NCBI GenBank assembly: GCA_001769275.1
Contig: MEOQ01000009.1
Coordinates: 62,001-126,000, forward strand
Direction: 5' to 3'
Origin: Bacteroidetes bacterium GWF2_43_63
Lineage (GTDB): Bacteria > Bacteroidota > Bacteroidia > Bacteroidales > DTU049
Length of the DNA stretch: 64,000 nt
Both the position numbers and the translations under genes were made by a program. The notes under the pieces were generated by a model. That model worked only from the letters and a program-made list of their open reading frames with translations. It was not told the DNA's origin and did no database searches. Numbering within the stretch: position 1 is the first letter of the stretch; each line of letters opens with the position of its first letter. Below are positions 43,828 to 52,585 of the stretch, in pieces.

Positions 43828-44841
43828 TCAAAAAGTTGTTTTATTTTTATACCAATCAACAAAATTGAAAATTCCATTTGAAATAATAGTATTTGCTTGA
43901 AAGTCAAAATCAGTTTTCAATTTTGAAATATCAGCCCATGTCATATCTACATCCCCATCTTGCATAGGCAAAAATTCTTTTTTTGCTTCTTTGCCGAGTG
44001 CAGCTTCAATTTGGTGAATAAAATCAAGCAGCTTCTCGGGCTTTCCATTGCCTATATTGTAAATGTCATACAGTTTTTCTTTATTCAATCGGCCTTTATC
44101 AACTATAGTAACAATGCCGTTTACGATGTCATCGATATAAGTGAAATCGCGGGAGAGTTCGCCATTGTTGAACACCTTTATGGGTCGGTCATTCATAATA
44201 GCATCAGTAAAAAGAAACAAAGCCATATCAGGCCGCGCCCATGGACCATACACTGTGAAAAAGCGCAAGCCAATGCACGGAATTTTATATAAGTGGCTGT
44301 AAGTTGCTGCCATGAGCTCGTTGCATTTTTTTGTGCAAGCATACAAACTTACCGGGTGATCTACATTATCATCTTCGCTGAACGGAACCTTTTTGTTGTT
44401 ACCATACACACTGGAACTGCTTGCATAAATAAGCTGTTCAACCGGGTAATGACGGCATGCCTCCAGTACATTATGAAAGCCATTCACATTGCTCTGAATA
44501 TAAATATCAGGCGCTTCCATACTGTAACGCACACCTGCCTGAGCAGCCAAATGAATTACATAATCGAACTTTTCCATTTTAAAAAGTTCCATCATAAAAC
44601 CCTTGTCCTCAATATTCTGTCTGATAAAAATGTAGTTGGGGTATTTATGACTTTTGATCAAACGTCCCCATGCAATTTCATCCTTTAGTATTCCGGTTTC
44701 AGCCAGCCGTGCGTATTTCAGATTCACATCGTAATAATCATTGATATTATCAAGGCCTATTACTTCATGTCCTTTATTAATCAACGCAATGGCCGTGTGC
44801 ATTCCTATAAATCCTGCTGTTCCCGTTACTAAGATTTTCAT
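43828..44841 (-). CDS. NAD-dependent sugar epimerase (UDP-glucuronate 4-epimerase type)
   Basis: 337 residues from ATG 44841 (open to 44889). KILVTGTAGFIGMHTAIALI is the Rossmann start, GLDNINDYYDVNLKYARL the acidic nucleotide-binding loop of UDP-GlcA/UDP-Glc 4-epimerases, LAAQAGVRYS the substrate loop and YACTKKCNELMA the Y-x3-K catalytic pair. FFTVYGPWARPDMALF is a strong family marker. It should supply UDP-galacturonate or a related sugar donor. Between the DUF4143 ATPase spacer and wzx. Confidence 0.9.
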   Translation of the reverse strand: MKILVTGTAGFIGMHTAIALINKGHEVIGLDNINDYYDVNLKYARLAETGILKDEIAWGRLIKSHKYPNYIFIRQNIEDKGFMMELFKMEKFDYVIHLAAQAGVRYSMEAPDIYIQSNVNGFHNVLEACRHYPVEQLIYASSSSVYGNNKKVPFSEDDNVDHPVSLYACTKKCNELMAATYSHLYKIPCIGLRFFTVYGPWARPDMALFLFTDAIMNDRPIKVFNNGELSRDFTYIDDIVNGIVTIVDKGRLNKEKLYDIYNIGNGKPEKLLDFIHQIEAALGKEAKKEFLPMQDGDVDMTWADISKLKTDFDFQANTIISNGIFNFVDWYKNKTTF

Positions 44842-45518
44842 TGTTTTCAAAATTCTAATATTACTATTGTTGCAGTATGTTTTGTGCAATTATCAACTTT
44901 TCAGAATGTCAATATATTGATTCACTTCTTCGCCAGCGCACATTCATGTCCTTTATTGAAGAAGTTTGAGATGCTGGATTTTATGGTGGAAATGAAAGAC
45001 ATTTGTTTTATCAATTTTTTAAAGCGTAATGTTTCCGCGCGGGTCGGATATTTTGGGGAGAGAGATTAGTTGGGGGAGCATATTTTTTTAATGTGAAAAT
45101 GTGAAGCTTCGCTTATGTGGAAATGTGATAATATTCGATTCTGGAAATGATTTGAAATACGATAAGTTAATTTGAAAATTTATTCACTCATTAAATTAGT
45201 TTCAAAGGAGTTCATGAGCTCACGATTTCATCGTTCGGTTGAAAAATTAATAATTTGATGGTTTATTTTGGGTGCGAAAATACGAGAAAATTTGCTTATG
45301 TGGAAATGTGGGAATACGAGATTCTGGGAAAGATTGGTAACGTCTCCCGCTGGTCATTGAGCCTGTCGAAATGCAGCGTGATAAATTCCACGATTGTAAC
45401 GTCTGTAACGATTGTAACAACAAAGCCCCGTCTCAGAGCTGACAACTGATTATCCCGTGCCTTGCGGACTGGACTTCGCTGATGGCTGACAGCTGATAGC
45501 TGATCCGCAAGCCGTATG
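44842..45518. other. repeat spacer between epimerase and ATPase 3
   Basis: Contains TCATGAGCTC element copy 4 (45179-45240), short-period TGTAACGATTGTAAC-like phrases (45385-45420), and AAGCCCCGTCTCAGAGCTG (45424-45442), which recurs exactly near 53135. No gene supported. Confidence 0.55.
45179..45240. repeat. dispersed TCATGAGCTC-hairpin element, copy 4
   Basis: TTATTCACTCATTAAATTAG, then GTTCATGAGCTC, hairpin ACGATTTCATCGT and TCGGTT. A third, independent stem sequence in the same slot. Confidence 0.6.
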
Positions 45519-46772
45519 CTATTTCCCCAGCGCAGCCAACGAAACCACATTTATGCCATCGGGTCGGGTGTAGCTCATTCCGGTACCGGTGATAATGTTT
45601 AATGAAGCTGGCATTTCGATTTTACCTGGATCAATAACACTCTTTAATTTCAATAAATTTTTTGCAGCATCATCAATCATTCCAATGCCGAGTTTTACTT
45701 CAAAAGCAGCCCAGACTCCCCCGCGTTGGTGAACAATGGCATCAATTTCAAGCCCTGTAGAATCACGATAATGATAGACATCGGCATCGTTAGCTCTGGC
45801 ATACATTTTCAGATCGTGATAAACCATCGATTCGAATAAGAAGCCACAATACTTCAGGTCTTTCAAAAGCGCCTCTTTATTAAGCTTAAGTGCAGCAATA
45901 GCAAGCGACACGTCGCAAAAATGCCTCTTTGGTGATTTGCGTAGTGCATTTGCCGATCTTATATGTGTATTAAATGCCGGTTGCTCTTCAAAAATCATTA
46001 ACCCGGTCAATGCATCCAGATAATCAATAATAGTAGGGCGCGAAATGTCGGCATCTTCAATCCCCTTTATATCTTTTTCGAGCGTTGAATTATCAACCAT
46101 TGTGGCAATATTACGGGCAATCGAACGGAGTAGTGACCGCACTTTCCTCGGATCACGTTTTATATTTGAAACTCTGCTCATGTCTGTTTCAGCCAGCAAA
46201 TCGACATAACCACGGTTTAACAGAATGGCATCAGCGAATGTTCTGTCAAGGAGCGCTGGCCAACCGCCTTTTATCATTCTCTCAATAATCAGTTCAAGCG
46301 GAAGCTCAACATTAAGAAATGGAACGGCTCTGTTATCAAGGAGCTGCCTCATACTAACTTTACCGGAAGAATAGCCCATTTCCTGCCACGACATAGTCTG
46401 CATTTCTACAATGGTAAAACGTCCTGCTCCGCTATGCATTTTTACGTCCTCGTCAGGATTGGCCGAACCGGTAAGAATGAACTGTCCGGATTTTTTTCGC
46501 TCATCAACCTCATGCCGCACATAATTCCACAATTTTGGCTGATTCTGCCATTCATCAAGCAATCTGGGTGTGGCTCCGGCCAATAAAATACCCGGATCAA
46601 TATTTATAATAACCGGGACTTGTTCATCTTTGTCAACCTGTAAAATGCTTTCGACAAATTGCTTTGCAGTTTCAGTTTTTCCACACGATTTAGGACCTTT
46701 TATCAATAACGCCCCCGAAGCGAGAAGTTTTCGCTCAATTTCGGTTTCAATGATTCTTGAATAGTAAGTCAT
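45519..46772 (-). CDS. AAA_14/DUF4143 ATPase, copy 3
   Basis: 417 residues. Walker A LIKGPKSCGKTETAKQF (about 23-39), Walker-B-like LLDEWQNQPKLW, sensor FILTGSANPDEDV. The C-terminal DUF4143 domain has LKYCGFLFESMVYHDLKMYA, DSTGLEIDAIVHQRGGVWAA and FEVKLGIG, an E-D-E-x-K series matching the PD-(D/E)xK-like pattern closely. Third member of this family in the window and a different subfamily from the other two. Isolated by 680-740 bp spacers. Role unknown. Confidence 0.87.
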   Translation of the reverse strand: MTYYSRIIETEIERKLLASGALLIKGPKSCGKTETAKQFVESILQVDKDEQVPVIINIDPGILLAGATPRLLDEWQNQPKLWNYVRHEVDERKKSGQFILTGSANPDEDVKMHSGAGRFTIVEMQTMSWQEMGYSSGKVSMRQLLDNRAVPFLNVELPLELIIERMIKGGWPALLDRTFADAILLNRGYVDLLAETDMSRVSNIKRDPRKVRSLLRSIARNIATMVDNSTLEKDIKGIEDADISRPTIIDYLDALTGLMIFEEQPAFNTHIRSANALRKSPKRHFCDVSLAIAALKLNKEALLKDLKYCGFLFESMVYHDLKMYARANDADVYHYRDSTGLEIDAIVHQRGGVWAAFEVKLGIGMIDDAAKNLLKLKSVIDPGKIEMPASLNIITGTGMSYTRPDGINVVSLAALGK

Positions 46773-47517
46773 TACGAATAATAGATGCTACAAAGATAAT
46801 TAAACATTGACGACTTTACAAATTGTTTCACCTTTGCTTTACACTTTGACATGCTATGGCTTTACATTATGTCGAATTTTTTGGATGTTTTGTTTCAATT
46901 GTTCATTGAGCGTGAAATTTCCGCGCGGGTCGGATATTTTGGGGAGGGATATTAATTGGGTTTGCATGATACAGTTATGAGTTATGGGTTATGAGCTATG
47001 AGTTGGGGTTTAGGCATCAGTCGTCAGGCGATAGGCGATAGAAAATACGAAATACGAGATACGAGCGAGTCGTCAGGCGAAAGGCGTTAGGCGACAGAAA
47101 ATACGAGATACGAAATACGAGATAAGAAATACGAGCGAGTCGTCAGGCGTTAGGCATCAGGTGATAGGCGTCAGGGTTTTATTATTCCCTTCGGGAGAGA
47201 GAATGTGTGCTGCGCGGAGTTTATCCCGCCATTTCGCACTTCGACGGAGTTTATCCTGCTATTGACACTTCAACGGAGTTTATCCTGCGGAACGCAGGGC
47301 TCAGAATGACAGCAGCGGGGCTCAGTGTGACAATGGCGGGGATCAGGATGACAGCGGCTTTGCGCGGGAGTGTGTGTACTGCGATCAGGCGTCGCTTCGC
47401 ACTTGTCGCGTTTCACGCGATCATCGCCTTGTCGCATCAACGCCGCAGTGCTTCGCTAACGTTGCCTTTATGAACTTTATGAACTTTCCACTTAAGAGGC
47501 GCTTTATGCCGCATGCC
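46773..47517. other. short-period repeat spacer downstream of wzc
   Basis: 46975-47010 has ATGAGTTATGGGTTATGAGC-type runs. 47040-47170 has ATACGAGATACGAAATACGA, GCGAGTCGTCAGGCG and AGGCGATAGGCG words in imperfect tandem, with one ~60 bp block repeated. 47205-47390 holds three GGAGTTTATCC words and GGGGCTCAGTGTGACA phrases also seen at 14235-14420. No gene supported. Confidence 0.6.
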
Positions 47518-49944
47518 CTATGCCTTATGCTTTGTCTCATCATCAATATACCCCTGTCCATAGCTGCTAACATACCCATAGCCATATCCAGCGCGTTTCT
47601 GAATAGGAACATCATTTATTATCAATACTGTATTTCTGACATTTTTCGTTTTCAGATCTCTCAGCAGATCACGCAGAATATTTTTTCTTGTGTTGCGCAA
47701 TCGCACTACCAAAGCAAGCGCATCGGTTTGTTGGAGCAGAACTCTGGCATCGGTCACGGCTATCATTGGCGGAGAGTCGATCACTATAACGTCGAATTGC
47801 TGTTTCACCTGTTCCAGCAAAAAAGACATCTCCGCGCTTTCCAGCAATTCCGCCGGATTAAACGGTATTTTTCCTGAGGTAAGGATAAACATATTCTGAA
47901 TTTCGGGACATGGCCTCAGCACCTCTTCAAGACTGACATACCCGGTAAGATACTCACTCAGACCCGGGCTTTGCGACAGCGTGGTCACTTCAGATAATCG
48001 CGATTTGCGCATATCGGCTCCAATGAGCAATGTCTTTTTACCCGACACTGCAAAGGCATGTCCCAGATTGATTGAAACAAAAGTTTTTCCCGCTGAAGGC
48101 AGATCAGATGAAACAATGATGGAGAAACCTTTTTTATTTTTTGCCATCATGTTAATATTGGTACGCAGATTACGGAAACTTTCCGCCACAATCGAATGTG
48201 GAGCACTGCTAAAAACTATTTCGTTAGCAACGTCGTTGTGCATAATATTACCGGCAGAAGGATAAGGCGACATTTCTTCGATCTCGCGCGGATATTCAAA
48301 AGTGTTTTTAAGCCAGCCAGGCAGAAATATAATTCCAAGTGCTATCATAAGCGACAATACGAAAGCAATCATAAGCACCATGCTGGTTTTTGGCTTTATC
48401 TGAACAACTTTACTGCAAACATCAATCACACTGTTGTCTGACATATTGGTGGCTGCGGTGATTTTGGCTTCTGCTCTGCGCTCCAGCAAAAACACATATA
48501 ACTCGTTGTAGAGATTGAATTGCCGCTCAAAACCCAGCAGATTGCGCTGATTGGTGGGTAGCAATGAAACACGTGCATTGATACTACCTGAGCGCTTCTC
48601 CATTTCTGAAATACTCAGATTATTAAGCTGAATGATGTTTTTGGTGTTTTCAAGAATACTCTCTCTGGTTTGCTTAATCTGTGCGTTGATCTTCTGTACG
48701 GCGGGATTTTTTTCTCCGGCACTTTTCACCAAAGCCGAACGTTCGTTGTAGAGCCGTGCAAGCTCCTCAATCAACGATGCGGTGACAGCATCTTCAATCC
48801 CCATGCTGCTCGGAATCACAATGCTCTCGAGATCGCGTTCCTTTGCAACATAATCGCGCAGATAGATGTAATATTTGTTATTAAGCATCAACGCAGCTTT
48901 CTGCTCATCAATATTGCGCATCTGCTCAAAAATGGCTACCGCCTCTTCATCAAGACTTAAAATTTTATTTTCCTTACGATAGGTTTCAAGATCAGATTCA
49001 GCATTGCTCAGCTCTTCGGTGATCAACTCAAGTTCAGAATCTATAAATTCAATGGTCTTTATTGCAACACTGTTTTTGTTGTCAAGACCTGATTCGATAT
49101 ATACGGTTGTAATCGCGTTCAGAAAATCTTTCAGGATTTCTGGCTGATAATATTGCGAAGTAATTTTCAGAACCGATGAGGTTTTCGAAGCAGGTTCAAT
49201 CACAAGTCCCTTGTTCAGTTTTTCTGAAAACGATTGCAGATCATTAAGCCTGAACGAAAGATCACCTTTGTCAAAAGTAGAAGGAAGTGCATTACCGCGA
49301 ACTATTACAAAGCTGAAATTGGCAGTGTGAATGGTATCGCCGAAATGATGTTCTTTCTCGTAAATAGTATTAGCGACTTCGACATAATTGCCCTGCCGCA
49401 GATAATAATCATTCACGCGGTAATCATATAGTTTGCCTTCATTTTTATCAGATTTAAGAATAAAGGTATTGTCATCCTTAAATTCAATTTTGAAAAAAGC
49501 GCCGGCCACCTGTGGTTGCAGGGTGTCGACAATGATAGAAAATGGACGAACCGCGTAGATAGTGTTTGTGCGTATGCGGCCTGAGAGATAATAACTCACC
49601 TGCCAGTCGATGCGTTTCACGGCTTCTTCGGACATATGCATCGATTGCAGAATTTGTTGCTCATTTTCCACCGTGGTGGATGATTGGCCAATATCGAGCC
49701 CCATAAGTTTCTGCGCATCCATCAGCTTGTTTTGCTTATCCTGCACCAACACCGTAGTCGATCCCTGATAAAGGCGCGGAGCTTTACGCAGATAAAACAA
49801 TGCGGCTCCAATGCCGATCAGCACGCAAAGTACAACAATGTACCATTGCCGCAGCACCCTGTAAAACAGCATTCGAAAATCAATGGTTTTTTCTTCCTCG
49901 TTCGAAGAATACTGTTTCATTTGTTCCTGACTATCCTGAGTCAT
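47518..49944 (-). CDS. wzc: polysaccharide co-polymerase / tyrosine autokinase (Wzc)
   Basis: 808 residues. Membrane helices near 33-53 (WYIVVLCVLIGIGAALFYL) and near 530-555 enclose a periplasmic coiled-coil-rich domain. The cytoplasmic BY-kinase domain has Walker A SSDLPSAGKTFVSINLG, Walker A' LLIGADMRKSRL and Walker B FDVIVIDSPPM. The tail GYGYGYVSSYGQGY supplies the tyrosine cluster for autophosphorylation. It controls chain length and export together with Wza. The kinase is fused in one chain, as in Gram-negative capsule systems. Followed by a repeat spacer; upstream lies wza after ~330 bp of repeat DNA. Confidence 0.93.
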   Translation of the reverse strand: MTQDSQEQMKQYSSNEEEKTIDFRMLFYRVLRQWYIVVLCVLIGIGAALFYLRKAPRLYQGSTTVLVQDKQNKLMDAQKLMGLDIGQSSTTVENEQQILQSMHMSEEAVKRIDWQVSYYLSGRIRTNTIYAVRPFSIIVDTLQPQVAGAFFKIEFKDDNTFILKSDKNEGKLYDYRVNDYYLRQGNYVEVANTIYEKEHHFGDTIHTANFSFVIVRGNALPSTFDKGDLSFRLNDLQSFSEKLNKGLVIEPASKTSSVLKITSQYYQPEILKDFLNAITTVYIESGLDNKNSVAIKTIEFIDSELELITEELSNAESDLETYRKENKILSLDEEAVAIFEQMRNIDEQKAALMLNNKYYIYLRDYVAKERDLESIVIPSSMGIEDAVTASLIEELARLYNERSALVKSAGEKNPAVQKINAQIKQTRESILENTKNIIQLNNLSISEMEKRSGSINARVSLLPTNQRNLLGFERQFNLYNELYVFLLERRAEAKITAATNMSDNSVIDVCSKVVQIKPKTSMVLMIAFVLSLMIALGIIFLPGWLKNTFEYPREIEEMSPYPSAGNIMHNDVANEIVFSSAPHSIVAESFRNLRTNINMMAKNKKGFSIIVSSDLPSAGKTFVSINLGHAFAVSGKKTLLIGADMRKSRLSEVTTLSQSPGLSEYLTGYVSLEEVLRPCPEIQNMFILTSGKIPFNPAELLESAEMSFLLEQVKQQFDVIVIDSPPMIAVTDARVLLQQTDALALVVRLRNTRKNILRDLLRDLKTKNVRNTVLIINDVPIQKRAGYGYGYVSSYGQGYIDDETKHKA

Positions 49945-50275
49945 ATATTGTTTTTTTTAATTCACTAATTCCCGATCTCAACCTTAGCCTTGACCTCAAC
50001 CTTAACCTGGGCGCGCGTCTCCTGCTTGCAACGTTTTACGTTGACGCGTGACCTTGACCCAATTACTGGTGCTGCGCGAATATTACCCGGGGCCTTCGCG
50101 CGAAGCGCTTGACCATGGGCTAAGATATTTAGCGCTGGAATTCACTCCGCAGTAGGCGGAGGCGCATCGGATGGAGCTCCGCAGCTTTTCTTGACGGCTT
50201 CGCCCTCTTGACCTTGACCTTGACCTCAAGCTTGACCTTAACCTGGGCGCGCGTCTCCCGACGCGTGACCACAAT
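49945..50275. other. spacer wzc-wza with satellite and GC-rich hairpin repeats
   Basis: Two short CCTNAA-type arrays (49978-50010 and 50206-50247), each followed by the GGGCGCGCGTCTCC element (50009-50054; shortened at 50246-50272). Between them is degenerate GC-rich sequence. No gene; the open frames seen are low-complexity. Confidence 0.55.
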
Positions 50276-51046
50276 CTATCTAAACAGCGAATAAACCACC
50301 AGACTCGTCGAGATGACCGACAATACAAGGCTATATGGGAAATTCGCAAATCCGAATTGTTTGGCCTTCAGCGGCTCGAAATAAAGCTGATCGCCCGGCT
50401 GCATGTAATAAAACTGCGACAACAAAATATTTTTATTCGTCAGATCAATGCGCTCCACCAAAAGACTGTCGCTTCCAACCTTGCGCGTGATCACCACTTC
50501 TTTGCGATTTGCAAAATCGGTTGGTCGGGCAAGTGCAATCACATCAAAGATGGTCACCGTCGGCGAATAGAATGCAAATGAGCCAGGTGCAGAAACTTCT
50601 CCATTCACACTTACTCTGAAATTTGACAGCTTCACCGATACAACGGGATCAATAATATACGGACTCAAACTATCCACCAGCAACGAAGAAATTTCGCCCA
50701 TGGTGAGCCCACTCACACCAATACTGTCGAGAAACGGAATCTGTACGGCGCCATTGGAGCCAACTTCATAACCTTTGAAATACAAGGTCTGCTCAGTCAG
50801 CATTTGAGAGTTGTAAGCTTGTGCCGTAGCTGGCCCATTGATAAAGGTTGTTGCTTTTTCATCAACCGATTTTACATCGATGTAGAGTACATCGCCATTT
50901 TGCACGCGGTATTGCGACGGCGTTTGCGTTTTTTCAATGCTTGATCCGTCCATGCCCTGATAGAGAAGAATTTTTTTCTGCGGTACGCAACTGGCAAGCA
51001 TCAGTACTGCTGCCGAAATCAGAAAAAGAAGTCTGTATGTTTTCAT
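50276..51046 (-). CDS. wza: polysaccharide export lipoprotein (Wza/BexD family)
   Basis: 256 residues. Signal peptide with lipobox LMLASC (Cys about residue 20) makes it a lipoprotein of the outer membrane. The Poly_export domain starts at QYRVQNGDVLYIDVKS, with SLSPYIIDPVVSVKLSNFRV and VNGEVSAPGSFAF (SLBB-like). A C-terminal hydrophobic helix (SLVLSVISTSLVVYSLF) replaces the long helix used by E. coli Wza to form the outer-membrane pore. Forms the export channel with Wzc. Shorter than E. coli Wza but normal for Bacteroidota. Confidence 0.92.
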   Translation of the reverse strand: MKTYRLLFLISAAVLMLASCVPQKKILLYQGMDGSSIEKTQTPSQYRVQNGDVLYIDVKSVDEKATTFINGPATAQAYNSQMLTEQTLYFKGYEVGSNGAVQIPFLDSIGVSGLTMGEISSLLVDSLSPYIIDPVVSVKLSNFRVSVNGEVSAPGSFAFYSPTVTIFDVIALARPTDFANRKEVVITRKVGSDSLLVERIDLTNKNILLSQFYYMQPGDQLYFEPLKAKQFGFANFPYSLVLSVISTSLVVYSLFR

Positions 51047-51119
51047 TGAAAATAATTTACTTGTGTCTTTACTCAGTAGATGTCGCGACTTAAAGGTTAG
51101 ATTAGGTTTAGGTTAAGCG

Positions 51120-51236
51120 GCTTAGTCTCAACCTTAGCCTTAACCTTAGCCTCAGCCTTAACCTTAGCCTTTACCTTTGCCTCAGCCTTAACCTTAGCCT
51201 TTACCTTTGCCTCAACCTTAACCTTTTTCTCTCATC
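51120..51236. repeat. CCTNAA-type hexamer satellite array
   Basis: Run of hexamers such as CCTTAA, CCTTAG, CCTCAG, CCTTTG and CCTCAA without interruption between wza and the four-helix-bundle gene. A 36-bp block occurs twice in tandem (51141-51212 region). Confidence 0.75.
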
Positions 51237-51588
51237 TCCTCATCGTCTTAATAATTTTATTCAAACTATTAATCAGCTCCTCATATTGCATTATCAATTT
51301 CGCTACTACGTCCTTATCAAAATACCCCACTGCACAACCATACCGTAAATGATGCTTTGTTTCATACGCCGAGCCTCGCGAGACTGCATAAAAATAAGCT
51401 TTATCATTCCCCGTAACACGACCAAACCCTTCTGAAATGTTTGCCCCAACACTGTTCGCAGAACGCCGTAACTGAGAGGTCAATCCATAATCCTCAGACT
51501 TCGGAAGAGTTGCTGTAAGATTAAATACTTCGACAGACAAATCAAAGGCGGTTTTCCAGACAGGCATTTGGTTGAATGAAGTATACAT
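51232..51588 (-). CDS. four-helix-bundle protein (23S rRNA IVS-type family)
   Basis: 118 residues. MPVWKTAFDLSVEVFNLT begins the first helix, LTSQLRRSANSVGANISEGF (about 41-60) is the family signature and AYFYAVSRGSAYETKHHL precedes the last helix. Small cytosolic proteins of this family (TIGR02436, first noticed in intervening sequences of 23S rRNA) are common in Bacteroidota and have no assigned activity. Here it lies between two satellite arrays inside the polysaccharide locus, where a structural role is not obvious. Confidence 0.88.
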   Translation of the reverse strand: MYTSFNQMPVWKTAFDLSVEVFNLTATLPKSEDYGLTSQLRRSANSVGANISEGFGRVTGNDKAYFYAVSRGSAYETKHHLRYGCAVGYFDKDVVAKLIMQYEELINSLNKIIKTMRR

Positions 51589-51644
51589 GATATTTATTTA
51601 TTATTTCTCAAATCTCACCCTTCTCTTACTGCTGAAAGCAGCTT

Positions 51645-52013
51645 GACCTTAACCTCAGCCTTAACCTCAACCTTTGCCTCAGCCTCAGCCTTAACCTCAG
51701 CCTTAGCCTCAACCTTCTCTCAGCTGCAAGCTGCTCAACCTTTACCTCAGCCTCAGCCTCAGCCTTAACCTCAACCTTAACCTTCTTCTCCCAGCTGCAA
51801 GCTGCTCAACCTTAACCTTAGCCTCAACCTTCTCTCAGCTGAAAGCTGCTCAACCTTTGCCTCAGCCTTAACCTCAACCTTAACCTTCTTCTCCCAGCTG
51901 CAAGCTGCTCAGCCTTAACCTTAGCCTTTGCCTCAACCTTTGCCTCAACCTTTGCCTCAACCTTTGCCTCTGCCTTAGCCTCAACCTTAACCTTATCTTC
52001 AGCCTCAATCTGG
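51645..52013. repeat. composite satellite: CCTNAA hexamers punctuated by triloop hairpins
   Basis: About 370 bp of hexamers CCTTAA, CCTCAA, CCTCAG, CCTTTG, CCTTAG. They are broken every 50-70 bp by CAGCTGCAAGCTGCTC or its variants at about 51720, 51790, 51837 and 51897, and by CTGCTGAAAGCAGCTT at 51639. The hairpin stems read CAGCT/AGCTG or CTGCT/AGCAG, so stem changes are compensated. Confidence 0.8.
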
Positions 52014-52084
52014 CGCTTCGCACCCACAGCTTCGCCGCGTCAGTCCCATTGAACCAACAGCGGAAGTTATTTTAAATCAACACC

Positions 52085-52585
52085 CTACGATGCCGAAAAC
52101 GGCAAAACCAGAAACTTACCCAGTTCTTCCACTTCCAGCACAAAATGTGATTTTCCTTTCAGTCGCACTACCATTCCCGAAATTCCTTTCAGCGGTCCGG
52201 CATTGATTGAATATTGAGTCCCCGGCTGAGGAATTTCATCCACCATTTCGGCCATCAAACCGGCCTCGGCGATTCGCCTGATATCCGCAATCGTTTGTTC
52301 ACGAAGCTTTGCAGCCTTCCCTTCGAACCGGATGTAACAAACCAAACCATCGGTATTGATGGCCTTGAAATATTCTTTCTGATCAACCTGCACAAAAATA
52401 TAAGATGGAAAAAGCGGCTCCTCAACCCATTTCTTGCGATCAGTCCACTGACGCAATGATTTTTTCACTGGAAGATAATGATTGATTCCCTGGTCCTTCA
52501 ATCGTAAAGATACTTTCTTCTCAGCACGCGGAGCTGTATAAGCCACATACCAATGACGCAAACTATCTTTATCACTCATATTCAT
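52085..52585 (-). CDS. UpxY-type NusG-like transcription antiterminator
   Basis: 166 residues. The NGN domain starts HWYVAYTAPRAEKKVSLRL and contains NHYLPVKKSLRQWTDRKKWV and EEPLFPSYIFVQVD. The C-terminal KOW part has INAGPLKGISGMVVRLKGKS. This is the UpxY/LoaP branch of NusG paralogues that promotes transcription of a linked capsule operon in Bacteroides. It is the first gene of the locus in the direction of transcription, just before wza and wzc, the expected position. Upstream lies ~270 bp of A+T-rich leader or promoter DNA, including TAAATTTG at 52635-52642. Confidence 0.88.
   Translation of the reverse strand: MNMSDKDSLRHWYVAYTAPRAEKKVSLRLKDQGINHYLPVKKSLRQWTDRKKWVEEPLFPSYIFVQVDQKEYFKAINTDGLVCYIRFEGKAAKLREQTIADIRRIAEAGLMAEMVDEIPQPGTQYSINAGPLKGISGMVVRLKGKSHFVLEVEELGKFLVLPFSAS

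Noticed and set aside
51824-52027. 67-residue lysine/alanine/glutamate-rich protein
   Set aside because: The frame is a translation of the CCTNAA satellite; the dipeptide repeats reflect hexamers, and no start signal was seen.
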